Shown here piece by piece: positions 37,445 to 47,494 of a DNA stretch of 64,000 bases. Position numbers and translations under genes: made by a program. The stretch's first letter is position 1. The number at the start of each line of letters is the position of its first letter. The stretch is from Melitaea cinxia (lineage: Eukaryota > Arthropoda > Insecta > Lepidoptera > Nymphalidae): contig NC_059418.1 in NCBI RefSeq assembly GCF_905220565.1, positions 10,903,441 through 10,967,440 on the forward strand, in the 5' to 3' direction. The notes under the pieces were generated by a model, which did not search any database, was not told the DNA's origin, and saw only the letters and a program-made list of their open reading frames with translations.

Positions 37445-37584
37445 TCAAGTCCCAGTATAATCCCAGTTATCGATGAACTGACTCGTAGCATCCCTTATAT
37501 CTTGTTTAAATATTAATTCGGACGACAAAGGGGTTGGTGAGCCGGCGGTTCCTTTGTTAGAGGGTGGGGGTGCACCTGGTATAG
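37445..37584 (-). CDS. Candidate terminal exon of an unrecognised gene, copy B
   Basis: Paralogue of 5075-5196. After a GAAG acceptor (phase 1 entry) come 45 codons and a TGA stop; AATAAA at 37429-37434 lies just downstream. The encoded part begins IPGAPPPSNKGTAG, continues through PLSSELIFKQDIRDATSQ and ends FIDNWDYTGT. Seventeen residues near the end are identical to copy A although neighbouring non-coding sequence has diverged by perhaps 15-20 percent. Two compensating indels relative to copy A preserve the frame. Copy A has TGA where this copy has TGG (the W of DNWD). No ATG and no upstream exon were identified; family unknown. The frame could belong to a transcript read on the same strand as the Kazal-like gene upstream of it. 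Confidence 0.45.
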
Positions 37585-37812
37585 CTTCACAGATATACAC
37601 GATATGGTTTTTTAACGTGTGTTGAGTTTCACACAGTGTTTAAAATACTTCGTAATTTTTTCAATGTTTATTGAAAGAGTTGGACCTGTTACATTTTTAA
37701 TTTAAGTATATCATTTCAAAATTTGCAAACCATTGTAACATTTTGTAAAATGCTCTAATCGTTTTCATTTTTGTATTAAAACTTTTATTGACAATAGATC
37801 TGTTTGTTACAG

Positions 37813-37887
37813 GTACGTTTGAATTCAAAAGAACAACATGTAGGTAAGAGACTAAAGCTAACACATTCAAGACAGATGGTCGAGTAG
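37813..37887 (+). CDS. Candidate alternative last exon of the plus-strand gene
   Basis: A CTGTTTGTTACAG acceptor is followed by 24 codons in phase 0 (VRLNSKEQHVGKRLKL, then eight more residues) and TAG. AATAAA at 38053-38058 could end the transcript. Phase 0 matches the donor at 30414, so splicing would give a shorter protein. The acceptor and first 47 bp are shared with 5424. A second frame across the same area, ending at a TAA near 37930 (contains FKTDGRVDDTRDTSLAFVDK), is also open, so which frame is used, if any, is unclear. Confidence 0.25.
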   Translation, partial: VRLNSKEQHVGKRLKLTHSRQMVE

Positions 37888-38430
37888 ATGACACACGTGA
37901 CACGTCACTGGCATTCGTGGACAAAGAAAACTAAAACCCGACTTTGAAAGGAACTGATGATTGTATTATATAATTACATACCTATGTATTTAAATGTATT
38001 CATATATTAATATTTGTAATATGCAGTGTAATATTACTGGAGTAACGACATGAATAAAGTTTCATTATAACTTCTAATTTATCATTTTACCCTAATATTA
38101 AATGGAATTTTCCCTTGTTGCGCTTCAACTTAACGTTAACTTAGCAGGTGTTAAAACAGTGCCTTCTTTTTAGTGACAAAAAGAAATTAAAATCTTTTAA
38201 AAAACTTTTCCATTCTCTGTGAAAGAATACGAACCGTAATTAATTATTCATTTTAATACATATTCATGATTCTGTAAAGACTGTTATATTATTATGGGGC
38301 ACGGGAAAAACGACGACTTTCAGGATATTACAGAATCAACGTACATTTTAAATCTAAGAATAGTTTATTATTAAAACTCATAGAATAATAACGAGATTAA
38401 AAGAAAACTGTTTCTGATTTCTACTGAGTT

Positions 38431-38772
38431 TAATCATTCATCATCATTCCAGCCTATTGCAGTCCACTGCTGGACATAGGCCTCCACAAGTTCGCGCCAA
38501 AAATGCGAGAACTCATGCGTGTTGCCCATAGTCACCACGCTAGGCAGGCGGGTTGGTGACCGCAGGGCTGGCTTTGTCCCGCCTAAGACGCTGCTGCCCG
38601 TCTTCGGCCTGTGTGTTTCAAAGCCAGCAGTTGGATAGTTATCCCGCCACCGGTCAGCTTCTTAAGTTCCAAGGTAGTAGTGGAACCTTGTTATCTCTTA
38701 GTCGCCTCTTGCGACACCCACGGGAAGAGAGGGGGTGGCTATATTCTTTGGTGCCGTAGCCACGCAGCACTG
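38431..38772 (-). mobile_element. Metulj-like SINE, near full length
   Basis: Reads as the reverse complement of 62085-62425. Minus-strand order: AGCCACCCCCTCTCTTCCCG, GTGTCGCAAGAGGCGACTAA, CGAAGACGGGCAGCAGCGTC, CAGCAGTGGACTGCAATAGG, then ATGATGATG-type tail. Confidence 0.8.
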
Positions 38773-38889
38773 ATATTCTTCTGAGTTTGATATTCTGTCA
38801 ATTAAAGTAAGTTGCATTCCGTGAAATACTCCCTCTGAGTAACAACAAGCGTCAAATCCGTTCTTTGCAATTTCCTAAGTACATTATGT

Positions 38890-39193
38890 TAGTAACCGCC
38901 CGCTCTGGTGCATGTGCTGTGTCGGCGACTCCTAAGTACCAACGGTTGCGGGTTTGATACCCCTCGCAGTGGATATTTGTGTTTATAATATTTTTTTTAG
39001 GGTTTGGGGTCTTCCCACCGTGACTCGGAAGCCGCGTTATGCTGTTGGTCCCGGTTGTTATCATGTACGCCTGATAGCGATCGTTACTCATAGTAGGGAA
39101 TATATCCGCCAGTCCGCAGTTGAGTAGCGTGGTGGATTAAGCTCTAATCCTTCTTCTACGTGGGGTAAAAAACCTAGTAGTGGAATATTACTG
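38890..39193 (+). mobile_element. SINE type 1
   Basis: B box GGGTTTGATACCCC, then CGGTCCCGGTTGTTATCATG and TGGTGGATTAAGCTC; the A box is eroded. Confidence 0.7.
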
Positions 39194-39734
39194 AAGTGAA
39201 ATTATGTTACGAATAAATGGCATTAATATTGTATATCTATTAACTTGGTGCAGTTAGCACTCGTTTTTCCATTCCACTCCAATGTTATCGACTCATTTCT
39301 CAGGTTGAGCCTAATTGTAGTATTAAGGAATGTAATATATGTATTTAAGAAATGTTATGTAAATCAGACAATTGTTACAGACACAGGCATTTACTTTGCA
39401 CATAGAAAGACTTAGAAAATATATTAGTCTAAAACACATACGTTTCAAAGTCCAAACTGTCAGAGAAAGCTTGTAGGTCATGAAGTACCTTCATACTTAA
39501 GTAATGGCAACCATTACCAGTTATGGTTTATTACGATAGTCTAGACTATCACTAAAAGCTTTCAGAGGCTTTTAGCAACCAAATGAGTTGCGACAAGCTT
39601 TTAACGTCTAGTTCCTATAACAAGGAAAAATTAATCTGTACTAGCTTTCTCTTGATTTAGACTTGCTTCCCCTTTGTCAAGGGAATAGCGCTAAGTTGCG
39701 CAAATATTACGGAAATCATATTGTTGTCCGTTTG

Positions 39735-40205
39735 CAGTGACTTTAGCTTCTGCTCTGGGGACGTGGTTTCGATTCCCACCCCGTGTTATGTTTTTTTTTA
39801 TGTCACTAGGTCGGCAAACAAGCGTACGGCTCACCTGATGGTAAGCGATTACCGTAGCTTATAGACACCTACAACACCAGAAGCATCACAAGCGCGTTGC
39901 CGACCCAATCCCCAATCCCCCCAGGAGCTCTGGTCACCTTACTCACCAACAGGAACACAATACTGCTTGAAAACAGTATTATTTAGCTGTGATCTTCTGT
40001 AAGGTCGAGGTACTACCCCAGTCGGGCTGCTCCATATTTTGAGCAGGAAATTCCTGCTGTGCCCTACCTCAGTTATGTGTATTTATTATTCATATGTATA
40101 TTTATTAGGCAATAATAATATGTGGCAATGTCAGTTAGTTGTAACACAAGTGTTAAAGTTACTTATATTAGGAACAGATGAACGTGTGTGTATGTTACAA
40201 AATTA
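39735..40205 (+). mobile_element. SINE type 2 split by a family G insertion
   Basis: The head (B box GTTTCGATTCCCACC) lies at 39735-39795 and the tail (GTTACTTATATTAGGAACAG) at 40079-40205. They are separated by a whole family G element. Confidence 0.7.
39796..40078 (+). mobile_element. Family G, near full length
   Basis: From GTCGGCAAACAAGCGTACGG through AGCGATTACCGTAGCTTATA to CTGCTCCATATTTTGAGCAG and TACCTCAGTTAT. Confidence 0.75.
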
Positions 40206-40395
40206 TAATTAATAATATTTGATAAAAAAATATATAAGCTTGTGCTTACAAGAGCGTAATCATTTATTCATTTATGAGATAAAAATATACAGCGATAAAA
40301 AAATATTTCACATAAATTTTGAAACCAAATAAATATTTTAAATATTAAAACTAAAATAATTGAAAATTACAATAAAAAAATATACAATTGTGTTA

Positions 40396-40401
40396 TTTAT
40401 T
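40396..40401 (-). terminator. Poly(A) signal of the Kazal-like gene
   Basis: AATAAA on the minus strand, 34 nt downstream of the TGA stop. Confidence 0.7.
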
Positions 40402-40434
40402 GAACATAATAATGTTACAAAAGCTATAATTAGG

Positions 40435-40565
40435 TCAGTTGAGAACCAGCCTACCGTTTCTGTCAATCATCCCGGCTCGTTGCATCCAGGCTATGAAGCC
40501 TCTGTTCTGGTTCATGTCAGCCTTCCTGCCTCCAACGCACTCAGACAGAGGTCGACGGTGCCATA
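40435..40565 (-). CDS. Kazal-like gene, coding exon 5 and stop
   Basis: Acceptor TTTTGTTAAAG. Encodes WHRRPLSECVGGRKADM and onward to RLVLN, then TGA. Cys326 closes domain 2. Confidence 0.8.
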
Positions 40566-43500
40566 CTTTAACAAAATATATATAACAATAACAATATAAC
40601 TGGCTATGTAGTTATAAAATTACTAGCTTCTACGAGCGACTTCGTCCGCGTGGAACAGAGGCGCGCGCAATATTTGATCATTATTTTGCTGCGATGTTAT
40701 TTTAAAACTGCGATATCTCCTGAGATACTCATTGAAGTCGAATTATGTAAAAGGCTACTTTGTTTTAAATTAAATACTTGTGATGAATAACGTATTTATT
40801 TAGATTATCATGTTTATAAAAACATCTTCGCAAATAATGCATTATTTTAGAACAAACTTGGTTCGCATAAAAAAGGTTAAATGAGCCAACTTTAAAAGAT
40901 AGATATATGCTGTCGCAGATTTTTTAGGCCAGAAAGAATATCGTTTCAAAATAAATGTTTGTAAATTCTACTGCAAATTGGGTAAAATGGGCTCGTAAAA
41001 GTTTCTTTAAATCGTTCGCACCTTAAAACTTTGTTTTTTATTTCTAAGTGTACAATATATACGTACCAATATTATTAATACACGAATTCTGATCCAGTTG
41101 ACAATGATTCAAGAAAACTTTTCGGTGTCCTGTGTTCGAGATCGCACATTGAGGGTCGTGGTCTTCTGTGCAGGATATTGGGCATTTGTGTCCACAGATT
41201 GTACCGTCTATACCCATGTTCAAAGACCTGGAAAGTATAAATAGACTTATTTTTAGTACTAATGGATCAATTATATCCTACTTTGGTTTTCCAAAGATTG
41301 GTAAGTAATTGTGTTTGTTATCAAACAAAAAAAAAACCTTCAAATCAACAAATATTTTACAATACACAATATTAAAAATAACTCAAAAACTTCTCCTCGG
41401 GTCTTGTTAAATTTTAATGGGATTTAAAACACAAACTTTGACAAGCACGAACAAAAAAAAACCGACTTCAATTACATCGACGAGTAATACAACGTAGATC
41501 GAAGAAAAAATACTCAAGTAACTGCGCGTTATCAAAGATTACTCAAAAAGTAGTTATCAGATCTCAATGAAATTTATATGTGACCACATGACAAACACCA
41601 GTTTTCGATTAAATTAAAAATTATTAAAATCGGTACACCCAGTAAAAAGTTATTGCGGATTTTCAAGAAGTTCCCTCGATTTCTCTGGGATCCCATTATC
41701 AGATCCTAGTTTCCTTATCATGGTATTAAACTAAGGATATCTTCTTTCCAACAAAAAAAGAATTATCAAAATCGGTATACCCAATAAAAAGTTGTTGCGG
41801 ATTTTCAAGAATTTCCATCTATTTCTCTGGGATCCCATCATCAGATCCTGGTTTCCTTATCATGATACCAAACTAGGGATATCTCCTTTCCAACAAAAAA
41901 AGAATTATCAAAATCGGTACTTCCAGTAGAAAGTTATGCGGTATAATACAACGTAGGTCGACGAAAAAAGCGTCAAGTAAAAATGCATTATTAGAAATAG
42001 CTCGAAAAGTAGTTGTTAGATCTCAAATAAATTTAAATGGGACCAATTGGCACACACCACCTTTCGATTAAAATAAAATTTGTCGAAATCGGTCTACCCG
42101 GTCAAAAGTTCTGATGTAACATACATAAAAAAAAAAAAAAAATACAGTCGAATTGAGAACCTCCTCCTTTTTTGGAAGTCGGTTAACAAACCTTCAAATC
42201 AACAAGTATTTTACAATACATAATATTAAAAATAACTCGAAAACTTCTCCTCGGGTCTTGTTAAATTTTAATTCAATTTAAAACACAAACTTGGACAAGC
42301 ACGAACAAAAAAAGAATCATAAAAATCGATAGACCGAGTAAAAAGTAATAAGACAACGCATGTAAGAAAAAAATAATTGTGTTTTGCTCGCAAACGAAAA
42401 AAACACCGACTTCAATTACATCGACAAGTAATACAATGTAAGTAGACGAAAGAAATTAACAAACGCACTAGTCGTCACTTTAATTTTCGAGGGTTTCCCT
42501 CGATTTTTCTGGGATTCCATCATCAGATCCTGATTTTCTTATCATGGTACCACATTTTGGATATCACAATTCGCACAAAAAAAGAATTATCAAAATCAGT
42601 TCATAAACGACGAAGTTATCCCCGTTTGTTGGAAAGTAGATATCCCAGGTGTCCAGGTGTCAGTGTCAGGGATCCCAGAGAAATCGAGGGAAAACCCTTG
42701 AAAATCCGCATTTCTTTTTACTGGGTGTACCGATTTTGATGATTTTTAATTTAATCGAAAGCCAATTATTATCATGTGGTCACATTTAAATTTCACCGAG
42801 ATCTGATCACAACTTTTGAGAAATCTTTGATAATAAGTATTTACTGGACTATTTTTTCGTCTACCCACGTTGTATTACTTGTCGATGTAATTGAAGTCAG
42901 TTTTTTTCGTTTGCCAGCAAACACAATTATGAAGCCAATATTTTATTGAATTTAAGCATGTACTGTTAAATACAATATTTTACAATACTAAGTTTTATCT
43001 TTACCTTCTCGATGAGAAGCTGCGTCTCGTTTCATTGTTAGTGAACGTTTTCTTATCAATGACTGGAATCGGTTTAAAATTGTACGATCTCGTTTTGTAA
43101 TGACCTCCAATTCTCTTACATTTTTCCATGTTTACTACATCGTAACCTGCAAAGGATTAACTATCTTTATTCATAAAATCTCCTCCCCTCTTCCCGTGGG
43201 TGTCGTAAGAGGCGACTAAGGGATTACACAGTTCCACTACTACCTTGGAATTTAAAAAGCCGACAAATGGCGGAATAACCATCCAACTGCTGGCTTTGAA
43301 ATACACAGGCCGAAGATGGGCAGCAGCGTCTTCGGTGTGACAAAGCCAGCCCTACGGTCACCAACCCACCTGCCCAGCGTAGTGACTATGGGCAAAACAC
43401 ATGAGTTCGCGCCATTTTTGGCACGAACTTGTGGAGACCTATGTCCAGTACTGGATTGCGAAAGGTTGCTGTGATGATGATGATGATGATTCATAAAATA

Positions 43501-46500
43501 ATAATAATATTAAAAGGTCTCACGCCCAACGGCCCCTACTATTAATTCCTGCGACGAGGTCCGGAAGCACACACAATACACAAGCACAAACGCTTAGACT
43601 ACGGCAAACATTTTATAGCCAATAAAAATGTTTGTCATGTGCGGAGATCGCTCTCACGCCGCCAGCGCAACAGCCAAAAACTAGTGCTGTGACTGTTGCG
43701 CCAACGCTTTGAATATTATAATATCTAACTAATTTTGGATAATATATAATTTTTTTTCCTGATTTGGTTCCTTATATGGAGAAAGAGATTTATGCTCAGC
43801 AGTGGGATACCATAAACTGAATCAATTAACAGCTGTCTCTAAGAAGCCGGATTTAGAAATACCCCATTTACAGACTTGTTGGGGAACAAAAGTTTTGATT
43901 ATTCTACTTAGAATTCAACTTAGAATACAAGATTAAACTTGGAAGTTGTGTAACTAGGTCAGCAAACAAGCGTACGGCTCACTTGATGTTAAGCGATTAC
44001 CGTAGCTTATAGACGCTTGTAACACCAGAAGCACCGCAAGCAGCGTCAACCCTATCCCCAATCCAAGAGCTCTGGTCACTTTACTCACCATAGGATCAGA
44101 ATACAGCTTGAAAGCAGTATTATTTAGCTGTGATCTTCTGTAAAGTCGAGGTACTTTCCACATCAGGCTCCTAAAGATTTTGACCAGGATATGTCTTGCC
44201 GTAAACTATCTCAGTTTTCTGTCCCATAGTTTAGTTAAAAGATGGATCAGCCTGTTAGTCTATAGTATCAAAAGGAGGAAAAGTTTTTTGAGAAATAACC
44301 AGTTATTCCGAAATATATACGAGTACATAACTACGTAAAGAATTGGCAGTTGGAGAGACTTCCAATAGAAGTAAAAACTTTGATCTTTTAGTGTCAAAAT
44401 TTGCATGTCAATGACGCGAACGTATGAGATTTCACCCATCCAAAAAGCGTCTAACGTGCACAGCACACGGTCGCTTCGCGTGCACCATTCATTAGATTAA
44501 TATCATAAGGTTCCCCCACCAGAAAGCGACCAACGCCGCTCAAGAAGTTTTTACTCCAAAAATAAAGTAACTTACGATTTTCAGGGTATTGAAATCCACA
44601 ATTAACTTTCCTTAAATAACAATCGTTCAGAAACAATCTATATTTCCATTGGTTATTCTCTTTCCTGCCTCCGCAAATTGATTCAACCGTATTATTACAA
44701 TCCAAACGAGTACAGTCCAAGTTTTTAGATTTCTTTCGACTTGGGACTGCTTTACTTTTTGGTTCGTTTTTAGTTTTCTTCATTTGTACCGTTTTTTCAA
44801 CATTTTCATCGTTTTTTCCGCTTATAAACAGAATGTCCTGATTTGCTTTTTCCGTTGCTAGAAGCATATTTATAATTAACTAGCGACCCGCTCCGGCTTC
44901 GCACCGGTATAAAATATAATTATAGCCTATATCATTCACTGAAAAAATGATTAAAATCGATCCAGTAATTTTGATTTATTCATTACTGCCCGTGGCCCGC
45001 TCGCGTTAACTTTAGAGTAAAAGCCGGCCGGAACCGCCGCAAACGCTACGTACCGCAATTTTTAAATCTGTAATATCTTCGAAAATATTCATTTAAATCA
45101 TATACTGTAAAGAGACATATAGATCTATATTAAATCAATAATGTACTTAAGGTATTTAATTAGATAAAGATTATTATTAGGATGCTGTATTGGTTAAAAT
45201 CGTTTTAAAAATTAGCCATTATTTGTCGTAAAAAGTAAATGACAAAAAAATGTTATTGTGGGATATCCATAAGAGATAGACATACACCATAGCGGAGTTT
45301 TCTGTAGACCTTTTTAATGTGTACAATACTTAGTACATTATTTTGATAAATCTCGTAGTGTTCAGCCTGCGTTTGCAATTTTAGCGGAAAAAAAATTATT
45401 ATTTACGACATAACATTAGAAAACTCAAAAATAACAGTATTTCTCCACTATTTAATGGATGTTATTATACATATAAACCTTCCTCTTGAATCAATCTATC
45501 TATTAAAAAGAACCGCAACAAAATCGTTGCGTAGTTTTAAAGATTTAAGCGTACATACATGTGCTGGGACAGAGAAAGCGACTTTGTTTTATACTATGTA
45601 GTGATACCTGGACCTGGCAGACGTTGTTCTGCCTGGAATTCAGCTACTAAATTTGATTCCTGACATACCAATAGCAGCGCCACCTACTGGGCAGAATTGT
45701 ATTTTCAAACTATCCATGAATCTATAGAAATATACGTACAAAATTGTACGATTTTCCACGGTTCGCTTAAACCGAAAATAAAATTATCGTATCAAAAGTT
45801 TCGATCTTTTGGGTACATCGTTCCATAGCTTAATTGGCTAGAGCGCCGACAAGGTCAGTTGGAGACGCAGGTTCGATCCTCGCTGGAACGGTCAATTTTT
45901 GATATGATATTCAAAAACGTACAAACTTGTAACCAAATCGGTCCAGCCGCTTAAGAGGAGTTGAGTGACTGACACATGTACAGAAGAAATAAAATAAAAT
46001 AAAAACAAAAAAACAGAGCCGTCTTTTTTGTTCGCAGTATAAACAGCGAAAACTGCTGAACCGATCGGAATAATACTTATAACATAAGATGCAGAGTGTT
46101 TCGGAGCAGGTTTTAGTATATGATATACTAGCTGACCTCGCAAACGTTGTTTTTTCATATATGTTATTAAAAGAACAAAGAAATTGTAATATAGCATACT
46201 TAAATATTATTACCAATATGATGTTTATCTTCAGACAACAAATCTCCAACTCTTCTAGTATTCACCGCATCATTAACGTTGAAGACATCTTCGTTACGGA
46301 ATATTGGTTTGTCATTCGGTACAAAAACAACATCTCCAGACGCTTCAGGAACTATGGGTACTTTTTCTGTTTCTATCTTTTCTTCTGTAACTTTTCTGAC
46401 TATCTTCTCACTGTTTCCATTATTTATTATTTTCTTTTCGTCATCTATATTCCGTCTATCTATAGTCGGTTCAACGTCACTGTGACTGTATTTTATAAAT

Positions 46501-46577
46501 ATTTCAGTATTATTTTGTGGTGTTTCTGAACAATTTATAACCCAAAATGGTAGAAAGAATATTGTTGGATATCTCAT
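40435..46577 (-). CDS. Secreted double Kazal-like domain protein (five exons)
   Basis: Join on the minus strand: 46577-46214, 44857-44576, 43146-43005, 41227-41067, 40565-40435. The phases at the four junctions are 1, 1, 2 and 1; each agrees with the next exon and all introns are GT-AG. The total of 1080 nt gives 359 residues plus TGA. Residues 1-16 (MRYPTIFFLPFWVINC) look like a short signal peptide. An acidic, low-complexity stretch follows to about residue 147, then a basic stretch (148-167). Domain 1 has cysteines 170, 175, 183, 201, 208, 225; domain 2 has 278, 282, 290, 305, 312, 326. Both carry the Kazal-type FLNxC-x6-C core (FLNDCYLRKVNC and FLNHCQLDQNSC). Kazal domains usually inhibit serine proteases; inhibition here is inferred, and the long spacing before FLN is atypical. 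The gene is nested antisense in the 27-kb intron of the plus-strand gene. Confidence 0.85.
40616..40720 (+). mobile_element. LINE 3'-tail-like fragment
   Basis: CTAGCTTCTACGAGCGACTT and CGTCCGCGTGGAAC recall the CTAGCGACCCGC-type ends at 44880 and 55390; lies in intron 4 of the Kazal-like gene. Confidence 0.45.
41067..41227 (-). CDS. Kazal-like gene, coding exon 4
   Basis: Acceptor TACTTTCCAG, donor GTACGT in phase 1. Residues 264-316 hold most of domain 2: CGHKCPISCTEDHDPQC and FLNHCQLDQNSC. Confidence 0.88.
41335..42308 (+). repeat. 120-bp direct repeats flanking a family A copy
   Basis: 41335-41455 and 42187-42308 match closely (both hold CTTCTCCTCGGGTCTTGTTA and ACAAGCACGAAC). Between them lies an extended family A copy, 41457-42187, ending GGAAGTCGGTT. 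All of it is inside intron 3 of the Kazal-like gene. Confidence 0.75.
42376..42935. mobile_element. Family A, two pieces in opposite orientation
   Basis: A plus-oriented end (TTGCTCGCAAACG, CGACTTCAATTACATCGACA) runs to about 42600. It is followed by a minus-oriented piece (TAAACGACGAAGTTATCCCC to CGTTTGCCAGCAAACACAAT), a head-to-head arrangement. Confidence 0.65.
43005..43146 (-). CDS. Kazal-like gene, coding exon 3
   Basis: Acceptor CCTTTGCAG, donor GTAAAG in phase 2. Residues 217-262, including Cys225 that closes domain 1 and a basic spacer (RIGGHYKTRSYNFKPIPV). Too short to stand out alone; found by phase matching. Confidence 0.85.
43172..43490 (+). mobile_element. Metulj-like SINE
   Basis: CTCCCCTCTTCCCGTGGGTG through CGAAGATGGGCAGCAGCGTC to the (GATGAT)n tail at 43471-43490; intron 2 of the Kazal-like gene. 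Confidence 0.75.
43530..43720 (-). mobile_element. SINE type 1, tail lost
   Basis: Head on the minus strand with GTTGGCGCAACAGTCACAGC and TTGCGCTGGCGGC; the body is truncated near 43530. Confidence 0.65.
43955..44222 (+). mobile_element. Family G copy
   Basis: GCAAACAAGCGTACGGCTCA to ATCTCAGTTTTC; intron 2 of the Kazal-like gene. Confidence 0.7.
44576..44857 (-). CDS. Kazal-like gene, coding exon 2
   Basis: Acceptor CTTCTAG, donor GTAAGT in phase 1. Encodes the basic linker and most of domain 1, with cysteines 170, 175, 183, 201 and 208. Confidence 0.85.
44878..45818 (+). mobile_element. LINE 3'-tail-like fragments
   Basis: Starts CTAGCGACCCGCTCCGGCTT, a sequence end common to lepidopteran non-LTR elements, followed by further retroelement-like 3' pieces (GGACCTGGCAGACGTTGTTC at about 45608). 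No coding part. Fills most of intron 1 of the Kazal-like gene. Confidence 0.45.
45819..46010 (+). mobile_element. tRNA-like SINE, type 3
   Basis: Positions 45819-45890 fold as a near-complete tRNA cloverleaf: acceptor CGTTCCA/TGGAACG, D arm GCTT/GAGC, anticodon stem CCGAC/GTTGG with loop AAGGTCA, T loop TTCGATC with one stem mismatch. U33 is replaced by A, so it is not a working tRNA. A LINE-like tail with AAATCGGTCCAGCCGC and an (AAATA)n end follows. Intron 1 of the Kazal-like gene. Confidence 0.65.
46214..46577 (-). CDS. Kazal-like gene, coding exon 1
   Basis: Starts at the ATG with an in-frame stop upstream and no other ATG between; a run of GAA codons just upstream is untranslated. It ends CATATTG/GTAATA, phase 1. 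Encodes residues 1-121 and the first base of Ala122. Contains many Asp, Glu, Asn and Lys and no cysteine after C16. Confidence 0.85.
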
Positions 46578-46650
46578 TATATTATTCCAATCTTCTTCTT
46601 CTTCTTCAAACTTTTTTAACGTTACAAAACAGATTGTTATGTGTAGGTAC

Positions 46651-46660
46651 TATTTAAATA
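46651..46660 (-). promoter_or_regulatory. TATA-like element of the Kazal-like gene
   Basis: TATTTAAATA, which is palindromic, lies 74-83 bp upstream of the ATG. A start about 30 bp downstream would leave a 5' UTR near 45-50 nt. Confidence 0.4.
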
Positions 46661-46779
46661 TGTACTAGATTGTGTATTATTAATATAAAAATTAAATGAT
46701 AAATAATTTGTAGCATAACTATTTTTTTTTTCAATTAATATTTTCGTACCTCAAAATTCATTTACAACAGAAAACGTGT

Positions 46780-46985
46780 GTTTTAGAACCACGCGATTGA
46801 AGCAACACTTCTTTAGGTCCTACAGTAATATACGTAACTTAACTCTCTCTCTCTTTCTATCCTTACTAACTTATATGTCCCTCAACTTCCGTTCGCCTCA
46901 CCCGGTCACACTTTCCGTAATGCTCTCGTCAGGTATTCACCAGCGTATTTCCCAAGTCAAGCGTGCCTAAACAAAATTTTGCTTC
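46780..46985 (-). mobile_element. Family E MITE-like element
   Basis: Both ends carry an inverted AAACTTCTTTAG or AAGCAAAATTTTG-type terminus around a GTAATGCTCTCGTCA core. Related copies: 31875-31985, 51630-51855, 53505-53725, 58600-58730. Confidence 0.6.
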
Positions 46986-47204
46986 AAAATTGCAGCCAAT
47001 TTGACTTCACTCACACAAGTCTCATTTACAATGAGAACCCATTGATATCGCAAAACAATGACGGTTTATACAAGAGTTACACAACTACTTACATCGAACT
47101 TCTGTGAAGTGTTTTCAAACTAACCCTTAGCTAATTATGTCAATAAGTAAAACATATAAGGTTTATATAAGTTTTAGGTTAAAAATTAAATACAATCGCG
47201 TTTA

Positions 47205-47490
47205 AATCATACGTTGGCGCAACTGTCACAACACTGGTATGTGGCTGTTGCGCTGGCGGTAGCAGGTTCGTTCCTCGCACATAGCAAACCATTGTATTGG
47301 CCATACAGATGTTTGCCGTAGTCTGGGTGTTTGTGCAGTCCTTGTGAGTCTCACCACCGTGCCTCGAAGAACACGTTAAGCCTTCGGTCCCGGTTGTTAT
47401 CATGTACACCTGATGATCGTTACTCATATTAGAGAATACATATCCGCCAATCCGCATTGGAGCAGCGTGGTGGATTAAGCTCTGATCCTT
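47205..47490 (+). mobile_element. SINE type 1, 3' truncated
   Basis: A box GTTGGCGCAACTGTCAC and B box GCAGGTTCGTTCCTCGC; the end is cut off where family A begins at about 47495. Confidence 0.75.
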
Positions 47491-47494
47491 CTTT

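Larger units (their letters stand above)
33040..37859. repeat. Segmental duplication, block B
   Basis: Direct counterpart of 1-5471. It lacks the family A insertion at 549-1150 and the 268-bp tandem doubling, but carries a GC-rich minisatellite at 36136-36240 that block A lacks. It lies inside the long intron of the plus-strand gene, whereas block A lies about 24 kb upstream of that gene. Confidence 0.8.

Noticed and set aside
40360..40599. 79-codon plus-strand frame
   Set aside because: It is antisense to the last exon and poly(A) signal of the Kazal-like gene.
43252..43494. Histidine-run minus-strand frame (HHHHHH)
   Set aside because: The run is the translated ATGATG tail of a Metulj-like SINE.
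45819..45890. Functional tRNA gene
   Set aside because: U33 is missing, the T stem has a mismatch, and a retroposon tail is attached; better explained as a SINE head.
46089..46529. 146-codon plus-strand frame
   Set aside because: It is antisense to coding exon 1 of the Kazal-like gene, which has start, splice phase and promoter support.
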